In this document: one piece after another, positions 36,560 to 47,629 of the stretch
Position numbering within the stretch: position 1 is the first letter of the stretch
How the letters are laid out: each line of letters opens with the position of its first letter
NCBI RefSeq assembly: GCF_013167955.1
Contig: NZ_BLWF01000002.1
Span: 475,185 to 539,184 of the forward strand
Direction of reading: 5' to 3'
DNA length: 64,000 bases
Source: Thermanaeromonas sp. C210
GTDB taxonomy: Bacteria; Bacillota; DSM-521; Neomoorellales; Neomoorellaceae
Notes under the pieces: model-generated
Seen by the model: only the letters and a program-made list of their open reading frames with translations
The model's database searches: none
Told to the model about the DNA's origin: nothing
Translations under genes and position numbers: made by a program

Positions 36560-37798
36560 TTACAAGGAAGGGGCCGCCTCCGTCCGCCCCGGGGACACGG
36601 TTATCCACTCCCCGGTGGCCGTCCGTAGAAGGTAGGGCTCCCCCTCCCGCAGGTATAGCCGCGGCAGGCGGGCACCGGTAATAGGCCGTCCCATGGTGAT
36701 GGTAACCACTTGCCCTGCTTCCGCCGGTATATCTTCCAGGTCCACTAAGGAGAGCTGCATGCCGATGCGGCCGACCACCGGCACCCGACGTCCTTCCAGG
36801 TCCACCGCCAGGTCCCGACGGTGCCAGCCCAGATAAGACAGTATCGCCTTAGCCACAAAGCGCACCAGATCGCCCGCCGATTTGGGCCGGGCGATGGCCG
36901 TCAAGCCCAGGCCGTCGGCATACCCCAGGGGCAGCACTCCCAGATACGTGGGTCTGGAGGTAACATAATCCCCGCCGTAGCCTACCGGGGTACCAGCCGG
37001 CACCCGGCGCACCGCCAGCAGGCGCGCCTTCAACTGCCACGGATCCCGCAAATCCAGCCCCCGGTTCCGGGCTCCGGGAGGGAACTGGCCGTAGAGAAGG
37101 GTGCCCACCCGCACCATGTCCAGGTGCATCTCGGGATAATTGAGGCAGGCCGTGCTGTTGCAGATGTGACGTAGGGGTGGGGACACCCCGGCTGCTTCCA
37201 GAGCCTGGAGGGTTTCCTGAAAAAGCCGGAACTGCTCCCGGGTTTTCCCGGGGTGGGCCGCCCGGGCCAGGTGGGTATAGACCCCCTCCAACTGTACCTC
37301 GGGCCACGAGGCCATTTCCCGGGCCAGGGCCACGGCTTCCTCCGGCTGAAGGCCGGTACGGTTAAGCCCCGTCTCTATTTTGAGGTGTACCCGGGCGGGT
37401 CTGCCCGCCTCCCTAGCCACCTCCCCCGCCCTTTCCGCTTCCCCGCGGCTGGCGATACTGAGGGTGAGATCCTGCCGGATGGCTGTGGCCATTTCTTCCG
37501 GCAGCAGGGGGCTCATGAGGAGCACGGGCTCCATGATTCCATGCCGGCGCAGCTCCCACCCCTCGGCCAGGGTGGTAACGCCGACGTAACTGGCCCCGGC
37601 CTTCAAGAACAACCGCGCCGCCTCAACGGCCCCTGCGCCGTAGGCGTCGGCCTTTACCACCGCCAGCAGGCGGGTGCCGGGCTCCAGTATTTTCTTCACC
37701 TGTTGCACATTGTGTTCCAGGGCCGCAGCCTCAATCTCTACCCAGCGGGGCCCGAGGAGGGCGGCCAGTTCCGTCCCCGCGGTTAAACTAGTCTCCAT
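36560..37798 (-). CDS. alr: Alanine racemase
   Basis: PLP enzyme making D-alanine for peptidoglycan, 412 aa. PLP Lys49 in LLAVVKADAYGAGAVE, the GYADGLGL tyrosine motif, and substrate region HICNSTACLNYPEMHLDMVRVGTLLYG. The usual R-x-C/S-M-D segment reads GRIGMQLSLVDL, so the aspartate is Gln. ATG 37798 is 9 nt after GGTGAGGG. A broad-specificity amino-acid racemase is a less likely alternative. Confidence 0.9.
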   Translation of the reverse strand: METSLTAGTELAALLGPRWVEIEAAALEHNVQQVKKILEPGTRLLAVVKADAYGAGAVEAARLFLKAGASYVGVTTLAEGWELRRHGIMEPVLLMSPLLPEEMATAIRQDLTLSIASRGEAERAGEVAREAGRPARVHLKIETGLNRTGLQPEEAVALAREMASWPEVQLEGVYTHLARAAHPGKTREQFRLFQETLQALEAAGVSPPLRHICNSTACLNYPEMHLDMVRVGTLLYGQFPPGARNRGLDLRDPWQLKARLLAVRRVPAGTPVGYGGDYVTSRPTYLGVLPLGYADGLGLTAIARPKSAGDLVRFVAKAILSYLGWHRRDLAVDLEGRRVPVVGRIGMQLSLVDLEDIPAEAGQVVTITMGRPITGARLPRLYLREGEPYLLRTATGEWITVSPGRTEAAPSL

Positions 37799-37841
37799 AT
37801 AGGGCATCCCTCACCAAAGGCCCCCGACCGCCCGGCCAAGC

Positions 37842-40594
<2,753 letters not shown>

Positions 40595-42277
40595 TTACAT
40601 CCTCTCGGGAGCGCTAACACCTAAAAGTCGTAAAACGTTGCGCAGGGTTATCCGGGTAGCAGTGACCAGGATGAGGCGCGCACCGCGCAAATTCTCTTCG
40701 TCGGCCAGCACCCGGCAATTGGTGTAAAAGTTGTGGAAAAGGGAAGCCAGCTCCTGGGCGTAACGGGTGAGGCGGTGGGGCTCCAGGGCCCGGGCTGCGC
40801 CGATAACGGTTTCCGGCAGTTCGGCGATCTTCTTGACCAGTTCCAGCTCCGCCGGGTGGCTCAGGCACCTTAGGTCCACTTCCTGCGGCGAAGGCACCTC
40901 TATGCCCCGTTCCCGGGCCAAGCGCAAGATACTGCAGATACGGGCATGGGCGTACTGGACGTAATAGACGGGATTTTCGGCCGTCTGGGAGCGCGCCAGG
41001 TCCAGGTCGAAGTCCAGGTGGCTATCGGGTTTAATCATCACGAAGAAGTACCGGGCAGCATCCCGACCCACCTCTTCCAAAAGCTCCTCCAGGGTAACGT
41101 ATTGACCCGTCCGCTTGGACATGCGCAGGAGCTCCCCGCCCTTGAAAAGGCGGACGAGCTGCATGAGGACGATTTCCAGCCTGTCGGGATCGTACCCCAG
41201 GGCGGCCATGGCTCCTTTAAGCCGGGCCACATGGCCGTGGTGGTCGGCGCCCCAGACATTAATAATACGGCTGAAACCCCGCTCAAATTTGTTCCGGTGG
41301 TAGGCTATGTCCGCGGCAAAATAAGTGGGCAGGCCGTTCTGGCGCACTACCACCTCGTCCTTTTCTTCTCCCAGGAGGGTGGCTTTAAACCATAGGGCCC
41401 CGTCCTTTTCGTAGAGGTAGCCCCTCTCCTTCAGGTCATTGAGGACCCGGGCTACGGCCCCCGCGTCGTGGAGGCTCTGCTCGCTAAACCAAACGTCGAA
41501 GTAGACCCCGAAATCCTCCAGGGTTTTTCGGATGGCCGTCAGTTTCTCCTCCAGGGCAAAGCGCACCAGCATCTCCCGCCGAAGGGCCGGATCGGCATCC
41601 AGGTACTTGTCCCCCACCTGGTCAATGAAGCGGCGGACCGTGTCGATGAGGTCGTGACCGTGGTACCCTTCCTCCGGTACTTCGGCATCTACGCCCAGGG
41701 CCTGGAGATAACGGGCCTCCAGGGACAGGGCAAAGTTCTCGATTTGGTTGCCGGCATCGTTTATATAGAACTCGCGGGTGACGTCGAACCCCGTGGCGGC
41801 CAGCAAGTTGGCAATGGTATCGCCCAGCGCCGCTCCCCGGGCATGCCCCATGTGCAGGAGGCCGGTGGGATTGGCGCTTACGAACTCCACCTGGACCTTT
41901 TCTCCCCGGCCTATATTAGACCAGCCGTAATACTCGTCCTCGGCCAGGACGGCGGGTAAGACGGGAAGGGCCCAGTTCCCCTCCAGGGTAAAATTAATAA
42001 ACCCCGGGCCGGCTACATCCACCTTGGCCACCCCGGGTATGGGCCTTTCCAGGTAACGGAGGAGGATTTCCGCCAGCTGCCGGGGGGACATGCGGGCCTG
42101 TTTGGCCAGGAGAAAGGCCAGATTGGCCGCGAAATCTCCATGATGCTTTTCCCTGGGCACTTCAAGCACAAAAGTGGGCAGCTCGTCGTAAGCTACCTCG
42201 CCGGCTGCCCTGGCACTGGCCGCAGCCTCCGTTAAGGCCCTGGCCAGCCTAGCCTTCATTTCTTGAACTAAATTCAC
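40595..42277 (-). CDS. argS: Arginyl-tRNA synthetase
   Basis: Class I synthetase, 560 aa. The HIGH-like motif is HMGHARGA within SANPTGLLHMGHARGAALGD; KMSKS appears as RMSKRTG. An N-terminal Arg-tRNA-synthetase additional domain and a C-terminal DALR anticodon domain ending RNVLRLLGVSAPERM are complete. Follows the DUF1934 gene by 9 bp. Confidence 0.97.
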   Translation of the reverse strand: MNLVQEMKARLARALTEAAASARAAGEVAYDELPTFVLEVPREKHHGDFAANLAFLLAKQARMSPRQLAEILLRYLERPIPGVAKVDVAGPGFINFTLEGNWALPVLPAVLAEDEYYGWSNIGRGEKVQVEFVSANPTGLLHMGHARGAALGDTIANLLAATGFDVTREFYINDAGNQIENFALSLEARYLQALGVDAEVPEEGYHGHDLIDTVRRFIDQVGDKYLDADPALRREMLVRFALEEKLTAIRKTLEDFGVYFDVWFSEQSLHDAGAVARVLNDLKERGYLYEKDGALWFKATLLGEEKDEVVVRQNGLPTYFAADIAYHRNKFERGFSRIINVWGADHHGHVARLKGAMAALGYDPDRLEIVLMQLVRLFKGGELLRMSKRTGQYVTLEELLEEVGRDAARYFFVMIKPDSHLDFDLDLARSQTAENPVYYVQYAHARICSILRLARERGIEVPSPQEVDLRCLSHPAELELVKKIAELPETVIGAARALEPHRLTRYAQELASLFHNFYTNCRVLADEENLRGARLILVTATRITLRNVLRLLGVSAPERM

Positions 42278-42286
42278 GGTGACCTC

Positions 42287-42715
42287 CTAAATGGAACTTA
42301 CTGTGATTTCCAGCTGGTTATAACTTACCCTCTCACAGCCTACTTGCAATTCATATTCTAGATTAATACTTCCACCTGCATCTGTCAAGTGAACTTCTAC
42401 TTTCGAGGGAAGGATGCTAAGCTTCATGGTGCCGTAAGGGGTGACGTAAAAACCGTCGCTCAGCACGCCTTCTTCAAAGGTGGCCTTGTGCTCGGCGGTT
42501 CCCATGCGGTTCAGGATAACCCGACTGGGCTCCACTTTTAGGGAGGTGGTAATACCCTCCATGCCTGCCAAAGCGGATTCGCTATAGAGGATGTAGTAGG
42601 AGTTGTCCCGGCTGAAGAGACGGCCTTCGGTGATGAATTCGATGGAGTCCTGCTCCCCCCAAGCATGGGTCTGCGTCCCCTTTACCTTGAGCAGCACCTC
42701 TTTTTTCACCGGCAC
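42287..42715 (-). CDS. DUF1934 (YwiB-like) beta-barrel protein
   Basis: A 142-residue protein predicted as a small calycin-like barrel. Family features: KKEVLLKVKGTQ, FITEGRLFSRDNSYYILYSES, and NLEYELQVGCERVSYNQLEITV at the end. Function unknown; in many Firmicutes it sits directly before argS, as here. GTG start with AAAGGAT. A 12-bp palindrome AGGAAATTTCCT lies in its upstream region (42768-42779). Confidence 0.88.
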   Translation of the reverse strand: MPVKKEVLLKVKGTQTHAWGEQDSIEFITEGRLFSRDNSYYILYSESALAGMEGITTSLKVEPSRVILNRMGTAEHKATFEEGVLSDGFYVTPYGTMKLSILPSKVEVHLTDAGGSINLEYELQVGCERVSYNQLEITVSSI

Positions 42716-42832
42716 ACATCCTTTCCTAAATAGTTAAGGTGCCCTATGTGTTATATTCTTTCTTTTGAGGAAATTTCCTTTTGTTAACCTGTAATTAAAA
42801 TGATTTTTATCCCTGGTAGTTTATCCCTGCCG

Positions 42833-43870
42833 TCAACCGGCCATGGAGCCCGAGGTGACCCAGTCCCGGCCCACGGCCACCGCCAACGGGGTAAGTTCCC
42901 CCATGAGGCGGTCAAAGGTTTCCGGGTGTAGGGACTGGGGACCGTCGCATAAGGCGCGGGCCGGATCGGGATGTACCTCGATCAGCAGGCCGTCGGCCCC
43001 GACGGCCACTGCGGCCCGGGCCAGGGGCAGCACGTATTTCCAGCTCCCGGTGCCGTGGCTGGGGTCTACAATGACCGGCAGGTGGGAGTTCTCTTTCACT
43101 ACGGCCACAGCGCTCAGATCCAGGGTAAAACGGGTGGCGGGCTCAAAGGTTCGTATGCCCCTTTCACACAAGATGACATTGGGGTTGCCCGCATCCAAAA
43201 TGTACTCGGCAGCCATGAGCCACTCTTCCACCGTCGCGGCAAAGCCGCGCTTCAAAAGGATGGGCTTGCCCGTGGCCCCGGCCTCTTGCAGCAGCCGGAA
43301 ATTCTGCATATTCCGTGCCCCGATCTGCAAGGCATCGGCATATTCGGCCACCAGGGCCACATCCCGGGTGTCCACCACTTCGGTGACAAAGGGCAATCCC
43401 GTTTCCTGCCTCGCCCGGGCCAGCATCTTGAGGCCCTCTTCTTCCAGCCCCTGGAAGGCATAGGGAGAAGTGCGCGGCTTAAAGGCCCCGCCGCGCAGGA
43501 TGTGGGCCCCGGCTGCCTTGACGAAACGGGCGACACTTAAGAGCTGCTCCTCGCTTTCCACCGCACAAGGCCCGGCCATCACTACTATTCCCCGGCCCCC
43601 TACGGGAATCTCACCGACGCGCACTATAGTAGAGGTGTCTTTCAGTTCCCGGCTCACCAGCTTGTAAGGTTTGAGGATGGGGACTACCTTTTCTACCCCG
43701 GGTAGATTGACGATGGCCTCCGAGCTCAAGGCCCTTTTGTCGCCGATGGCGCCCACCACTGTCTTTTCCTGCCCGTAAATGGGATGGGTTCTAAAGCCGA
43801 GCTCTTCCAAACGCCGGCACACGGACAGGACTTCTTCCCGCGTAGCTCCCGGTCGCATTACTACGATCAT
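42833..43870 (-). CDS. aroF: 3-deoxy-7-phosphoheptulonate synthase with N-terminal regulatory domain
   Basis: First enzyme of the shikimate pathway (DAHP from PEP and erythrose-4-phosphate), 345 aa. N-terminal ferredoxin-like/ACT-like domain (about 1-70: MIVVMRPGATREEVLSV) and a type I-beta barrel with VMAGPCAVESEEQL, RGGAFKPRTSPYAFQG, and PVIVDPSHGTG. ATG 43870 follows GGGGGAGG at about 10 nt. The T-box leader upstream implies induction by an uncharged aromatic tRNA. Confidence 0.95.
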   Translation of the reverse strand: MIVVMRPGATREEVLSVCRRLEELGFRTHPIYGQEKTVVGAIGDKRALSSEAIVNLPGVEKVVPILKPYKLVSRELKDTSTIVRVGEIPVGGRGIVVMAGPCAVESEEQLLSVARFVKAAGAHILRGGAFKPRTSPYAFQGLEEEGLKMLARARQETGLPFVTEVVDTRDVALVAEYADALQIGARNMQNFRLLQEAGATGKPILLKRGFAATVEEWLMAAEYILDAGNPNVILCERGIRTFEPATRFTLDLSAVAVVKENSHLPVIVDPSHGTGSWKYVLPLARAAVAVGADGLLIEVHPDPARALCDGPQSLHPETFDRLMGELTPLAVAVGRDWVTSGSMAG

Positions 43871-44015
43871 GACCGTAATCCTCCCCCTGGTCAGGTGATG
43901 TTTCTCCCAAGCATTCCTTAAGTCGGGACGCCGGTGCCAGCTCCTCATTGACTGGCCGGCCTCCCCCAATGTTCATACGACCTCCCGAAACCCGTCCGGC
44001 TTCATCCTGCTACCT

Positions 44016-44050
44016 AAAATAAAAGCTCCCCATCCCAAGGGACGGGGAGC
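44016..44050 (-). terminator. T-box terminator
   Basis: Minus strand GCTCCCCGTCCC pairs with GGGATGGGGAGC and is followed by TTTTATTTT. This is the antiterminator-competing terminator. Confidence 0.85.
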
Positions 44051-44329
44051 ATCTACCCGCGGTACCACCCAAGTTGGCCGTTGCCAACGGCCCACCTCGT
44101 TAAAGGTACGGGAAAAGCGGCCATAGCCCTTTTCCGATACCCCCTCCCTTTTAACGGCGGGAGCTCCGGCGCAGCCTACTGACGGATGGAAATACCCGTG
44201 TTCAGCCTGCTCCTCCGAGGAGAACTTCAAGGTGAAGGGCTTAACCGGCCTCCCACCGCCGCCGGCTCGCTGGGTAAGCCCATACACCCCTACTTTTCCT
44301 CTTCTTCGGATTTGGGACGATCGTATTTG
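44016..44329 (-). ncRNA. T-box leader controlling aroF
   Basis: The T-box sequence GGGTGGTACCGCGGG lies at 44056-44070 (minus). Stem I is upstream: AAAGTA of the specifier-loop S-turn, then CCAGCGAGCCGG and GGTGGGAGGCCGG of the distal double-T-loop region, and then TTGAAGTTCTCCTC on the return strand. GAA followed by G-TTC suggests a UUC (Phe) specifier, which would fit aromatic control. This specifier reading is tentative. An intrinsic terminator completes the switch. Confidence 0.9.
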
Positions 44330-44335
44330 TGGGTT

Positions 44336-44365
44336 ACTATAGCACAGGGGACAAGGGATCGTCAA
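44336..44365 (-). promoter_or_regulatory. Sigma-A promoter of the T-box/aroF transcript
   Basis: Minus strand TTGACG (44360-44365), 18-bp spacer, TATAGT (44336-44341). Between here and rlmH (44366-44522) only a degenerate resemblance to the dispersed repeats is seen at about 44467-44500. Confidence 0.75.
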
Positions 44366-44522
44366 GGGGGGGGCGATCACTCACCTAAAATATTTGGAGG
44401 CACTCCCGGCCATCCAGCTCGTTTGGGAGGCCCTGGATTATCCTTGTGCCGAACGCCTCCATCCAACAGGTCTCCTTAGCTTTAGCTCGCTCTCCCGCAA
44501 ATGACCCGGCCCTGCTTGCGCA

Positions 44523-45002
44523 TTAGCGGTGGTAGGGCTCGCCCCGCCGGATTTTACAGGCCCGGTAGAGCTGCTCGAGGAGGATCAGGCGCATAAGCTG
44601 GTGGGGAAAGGTCAAGGGAGAAAAGGATAGTTTAAAGTGAGCCCGGTCGAGGACTTCCTGGCTTAAGCCCAGGGTTCCACCGATTACGAAGGCCACCTGG
44701 CTGCGGCCTTGTAAGGCGAGGTCGGCCAGGTGCTCCGCCAGCTCTTCGGAAGAAAGCATCTCTCCTTCCCGGTCCAGGGCAATAATATAGGCCCCGTCGG
44801 GCAGTAGCCGCAAAAGGGACTGCCCTTCCAGGGCCAGGATGCGCTCTTCCTGGCCAGGCGTGAGGTTGCCCGGCACCTTTTCCTCCGTGCCTTCCCGTAT
44901 TTCCAACCGGACATAGGGCCGGAGGCGTTTGCTATATTCCTTAATACCTTCCTGGAGGTATTTTTCCTTCACCCTGCCCACGGCCACGACGTATATCTCC
45001 AT
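44523..45002 (-). CDS. rlmH: 23S rRNA (pseudouridine1915-N3)-methyltransferase
   Basis: SPOUT-class methyltransferase, 159 aa, acting on helix 69. N-terminal MEIYVVAVGRVKEKYLQEGIKEYSKRL and C-terminal knot VAFVIGGTLGLSQEV, then FKLSFSPLTFPHQLMRLILLEQLYRACKI with GEPYHR at the very end are diagnostic. ATG 45002 is chosen by family alignment; a GTG at 45011 is possible. Confidence 0.96.
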   Translation of the reverse strand: MEIYVVAVGRVKEKYLQEGIKEYSKRLRPYVRLEIREGTEEKVPGNLTPGQEERILALEGQSLLRLLPDGAYIIALDREGEMLSSEELAEHLADLALQGRSQVAFVIGGTLGLSQEVLDRAHFKLSFSPLTFPHQLMRLILLEQLYRACKIRRGEPYHR

Positions 45003-45081
45003 GAACCCCACATCCCTACCCGTCAGCCGCCGCCCGGCTTTACCAGCCCGGGGTACGGCACAGCTGGGGGCTTTAAAGTAT

Positions 45082-46203
45082 TTACTCCCGGGGCAGTTCG
45101 GCCAGGGTGGCGCTTAAGGAGAGTTCCCCCTTGCCCGGGCGTACTACGGTAACTATCAGCTGGTCGCCCGGCCTCTTCCCGGCCAAGGCGCTCTGGAGTT
45201 CTCCGTAGGTGGTCACCCGGTTGTCGTCCAGCCTGATGATGATATCCTCTACCCGTATCCCGGCCTTGGCCGCCGGGCTACCGGGCATTACCCCTCCCAC
45301 GAACAGGCCCGCAGGTATATTATACCATCCCGCCACTTCCGGCGTAATCTCCCGGAGATTATAGATACCTAAGTAAGGCCGGCTGACGTATCCCCTGGTC
45401 ACCAGCTGGTCGATAATGGGCCGCGCGTCGTTGATGGGAATGGCAAAACCCATGCCTTCGACCCCTGTGGTGGCAATTTTTACGCTGTTAATGCCGATGA
45501 CCTCGCCCCGCATGTTTACCAGGGGTCCGCCGCTGTTGCCCGGATTAATGGGGGCATCGGTCTGCAGGACCCGCAGAACGATGGGCTGCCCTCCTTGGGC
45601 GCCGACGGTAATCTCCCGGTTGAGGGCACTGACTACCCCAACGGTTACCGAGCGGGCAAATTCCCTGCCTAGGGGATTACCTATGGCCACCACCGTTTCT
45701 CCTACCTGCACTTTGGAGGAATCCCCCAGGCGAGCCGTGGGCAGGTTGGTGGCCTTAATCCGCAGGACGGCCAAATCGCTGCGGGTATCCCGGCCCACCA
45801 CCTCTGCCGGGAAAACCCGCTCCTGGTCCAGGCTTACATTGATCCGCCCGGCACCGGCAATGACGTGGTTATTGGTTACTATATATCCGTTGGCCCCGTC
45901 GAGAATGATCCCCGATCCCTGTTTTACCCCGCCCTTGTCCAGCCAGTCCGTCCCGGTGAGGGCCGTAATTCCCACCACTGCCGGACCCACCTGGCGGGCT
46001 ACGGCTACTACAGGTGAAGTTTCCCCCGTGAGGTTAGGCGGCTGGGCCAGGGGCAGGGGTGGTGGCGGCGTTGCCGGGGGCAGGGGCTTGGCCATCAGTC
46101 GCGGTGCGAGGGCGAAGGTTAAAAGGCCTCCCCCCAGGGCTCCAACCACCACCAGCATCAGGGCCGCCAGCCACCAGCGCCATTTAGCATACATAGGCTT
46201 CAT
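45082..46203 (-). CDS. htrA: HtrA/DegP-type membrane-anchored serine protease (S1C)
   Basis: Envelope quality-control protease, 373 aa. One N-terminal membrane anchor (WRWWLAALMLVVVGALGGGLL), a Pro-rich linker, trypsin-like domain with His (VTNNHVI), Asp (RSDLAVLRI) and Ser (NPGNSGGPLVN), and one C-terminal PDZ domain (from about 285: LGIYNLREITPEVAG onward). ATG 46203 follows GGATTCAAGGA. The upstream terminator at 46294-46327 means it needs its own promoter, not clearly seen. Confidence 0.94.
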   Translation of the reverse strand: MKPMYAKWRWWLAALMLVVVGALGGGLLTFALAPRLMAKPLPPATPPPPLPLAQPPNLTGETSPVVAVARQVGPAVVGITALTGTDWLDKGGVKQGSGIILDGANGYIVTNNHVIAGAGRINVSLDQERVFPAEVVGRDTRSDLAVLRIKATNLPTARLGDSSKVQVGETVVAIGNPLGREFARSVTVGVVSALNREITVGAQGGQPIVLRVLQTDAPINPGNSGGPLVNMRGEVIGINSVKIATTGVEGMGFAIPINDARPIIDQLVTRGYVSRPYLGIYNLREITPEVAGWYNIPAGLFVGGVMPGSPAAKAGIRVEDIIIRLDDNRVTTYGELQSALAGKRPGDQLIVTVVRPGKGELSLSATLAELPRE

Positions 46204-46293
46204 TCCTTGAATCCCCCCCCAATAGCTTTGCCTAAAGGCCCGGCGTCTATCCGGCCTTTCCCCGGCTCCAGTCGACGAAAAAAGAGCCCCAGT

Positions 46294-46327
46294 TAAAAAA
46301 GCCCCTGCCGCGTCCTCGGGCAAGGGC
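46294..46327 (-). terminator. Terminator of the gluzincin peptidase gene
   Basis: Minus strand GCCCTTGCC pairs with GGCAGGGGC (one G-U), loop of 9, followed by TTTTTT. Confidence 0.8.
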
Positions 46328-46347
46328 ACAGAAGGGTGTTTTACCTT

Positions 46348-47196
46348 TTAACGGGAAGGAGTGAAAAGGGGGGCCGGCAGCTCCTCTACTTCCAAGCCCG
46401 TGGCCCTTTCCAGGGCCTTATTAAAGGGCGTGCCGCGGCCGAGTTCGAGGAGGAGTTGGCGGATTCCTTCCCAGCTCACCTGGGTTCTCAGATAGTCTAC
46501 CATCAGCAGAGACTGGCGGTAGGCCAGGGCCTGGTCGGGAAGGTTGTCGAAATGCCTGTCCAGGTCTTCCAGGGTATACCATGTGCTTGTCTCTGCGGCC
46601 TCCGGCCCGGGCAGCCGGTAACCGGTTACCTGCTCCTCGACATACTGGGCAATTCCCTCGGTTAACCAGCGGGGGTAGTTCCCCCGGGCCAGCTGGTCCA
46701 CCAGCAGGTGGACGAATTCGTGTAGCAGGGGCCCTTCCGTCTTAAAAACCGCGGCCAAATCCCTTCCCGGCCCCGGCCAATCAAGGGGAGATAAAATACG
46801 CACCGCACCGGCCCAGTAGACTCCCATGGCGCTTTCATCGGCTGCCCACCCGAACTGTCGCGCCAGGCTCTGCCGGTCGGGATAAAGTAAAACCAGGGTT
46901 TTATCCGGCGGACGATATCCGAAGATTTGGGTGGCCGCATTATAGGCCTCCTCCGCCGTTTCCAGTACCAGGGGTACCACGGAGGCGTCCTGGCTGCGGT
47001 ATTTAAGGCGAAAATGCCGGCTCTCCGCCGCCAGCCAATCCCGGGTTTGCCACTCTGTATGCTCTTTGGCCAAAGCAACTGCTGCGCTGTAGCTCCAGGT
47101 CCTTACCCAGCTAAGGCTGCGCCAGGCTCCGGCCCCGGCTAGGACCAGGCCCAACAGGCAAACCTTGGCCAGGGCCCGCCGCCAGAATTTATTCAA
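46348..47196 (-). CDS. Peptidase MA-like (gluzincin) metallohydrolase, membrane-anchored
   Basis: A 282-residue protein: N-terminal membrane segment (LAKVCLLGLVLAGAGAW), then an extracytoplasmic zinc metallopeptidase domain. The zinc motif is LLHEFVHLLVD with the third ligand in RWLTEGIAQYVEEQ, the HExxH-plus-E gluzincin arrangement. Substrate unknown. TTG 47196 is 7 nt behind GGGAGG and gives MNKFWRRALAKV. It is followed by htrA with a terminator between. Confidence 0.85.
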   Translation of the reverse strand: MNKFWRRALAKVCLLGLVLAGAGAWRSLSWVRTWSYSAAVALAKEHTEWQTRDWLAAESRHFRLKYRSQDASVVPLVLETAEEAYNAATQIFGYRPPDKTLVLLYPDRQSLARQFGWAADESAMGVYWAGAVRILSPLDWPGPGRDLAAVFKTEGPLLHEFVHLLVDQLARGNYPRWLTEGIAQYVEEQVTGYRLPGPEAAETSTWYTLEDLDRHFDNLPDQALAYRQSLLMVDYLRTQVSWEGIRQLLLELGRGTPFNKALERATGLEVEELPAPLFTPSR

Positions 47197-47287
47197 TCTT
47201 CTCCCTCCCCCGGGGAGCCCTTTTCCGTCTCTCCTCCTTTCAATTATATTACAGCCCCACCGGGCTTTCACTGTAAATGGGTGGAAA

Positions 47288-47321
47288 GGAGAAACCCCGG
47301 CTCCATGGTAGGAACCGGGGC
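47288..47321 (-). terminator. Terminator downstream of the copZ-like gene
   Basis: Minus strand CCCCGGTTCC pairs with GGAGCCGGGG (loop TACCAT), followed by TTTCTCCTTT. Confidence 0.7.
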
Positions 47322-47338
47322 TCTGCTATAGGGGGGCA

Positions 47339-47572
47339 TCAGGGCGCTACTACCTCGTATCCTGCCCTGGTGACGGCCTCCTTCAAATCCTGCAGGCCGA
47401 CCCTGTCGGGCTTGTAGGTAACTACCGCTTCTTTAGCTTCCAGGTTCACCTCTACTCTCTCCACACCGGCCAGGCCCTGCAAAGCCTTTTGCACAGTCAT
47501 CTGGCAGTGGCTGCAGGTCATACCCTGGATCTTTAGCGTCACCTGCCGGCTATTGGACCCGCAACATGCCAC
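47339..47572 (-). CDS. copZ: CopZ-like heavy-metal-associated (HMA) domain protein
   Basis: A 77-residue copper-chaperone-like protein with one ferredoxin-fold HMA domain. Metal site GMTCSHCQMTV (MxCxxC). The short N-terminal extension ACCGSN adds two Cys. GTG 47572 is 6 nt behind AAAGGAGGTG. It follows trxB by 57 bp, suggesting joint metal/thiol homeostasis (inference). Mercury binding cannot be excluded. Confidence 0.88.
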   Translation of the reverse strand: MACCGSNSRQVTLKIQGMTCSHCQMTVQKALQGLAGVERVEVNLEAKEAVVTYKPDRVGLQDLKEAVTRAGYEVVAP

Positions 47573-47629
47573 CTGTCCCACCTCCTTTACCCGGCGAAGA
47601 ACACTCAAGTGTTGACCGGAGGAAATTGA

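Noticed and set aside
43973-44380. 135-codon ORF over the T-box leader
   Set aside because: It reads through a structured regulatory RNA; no start signal or homology.
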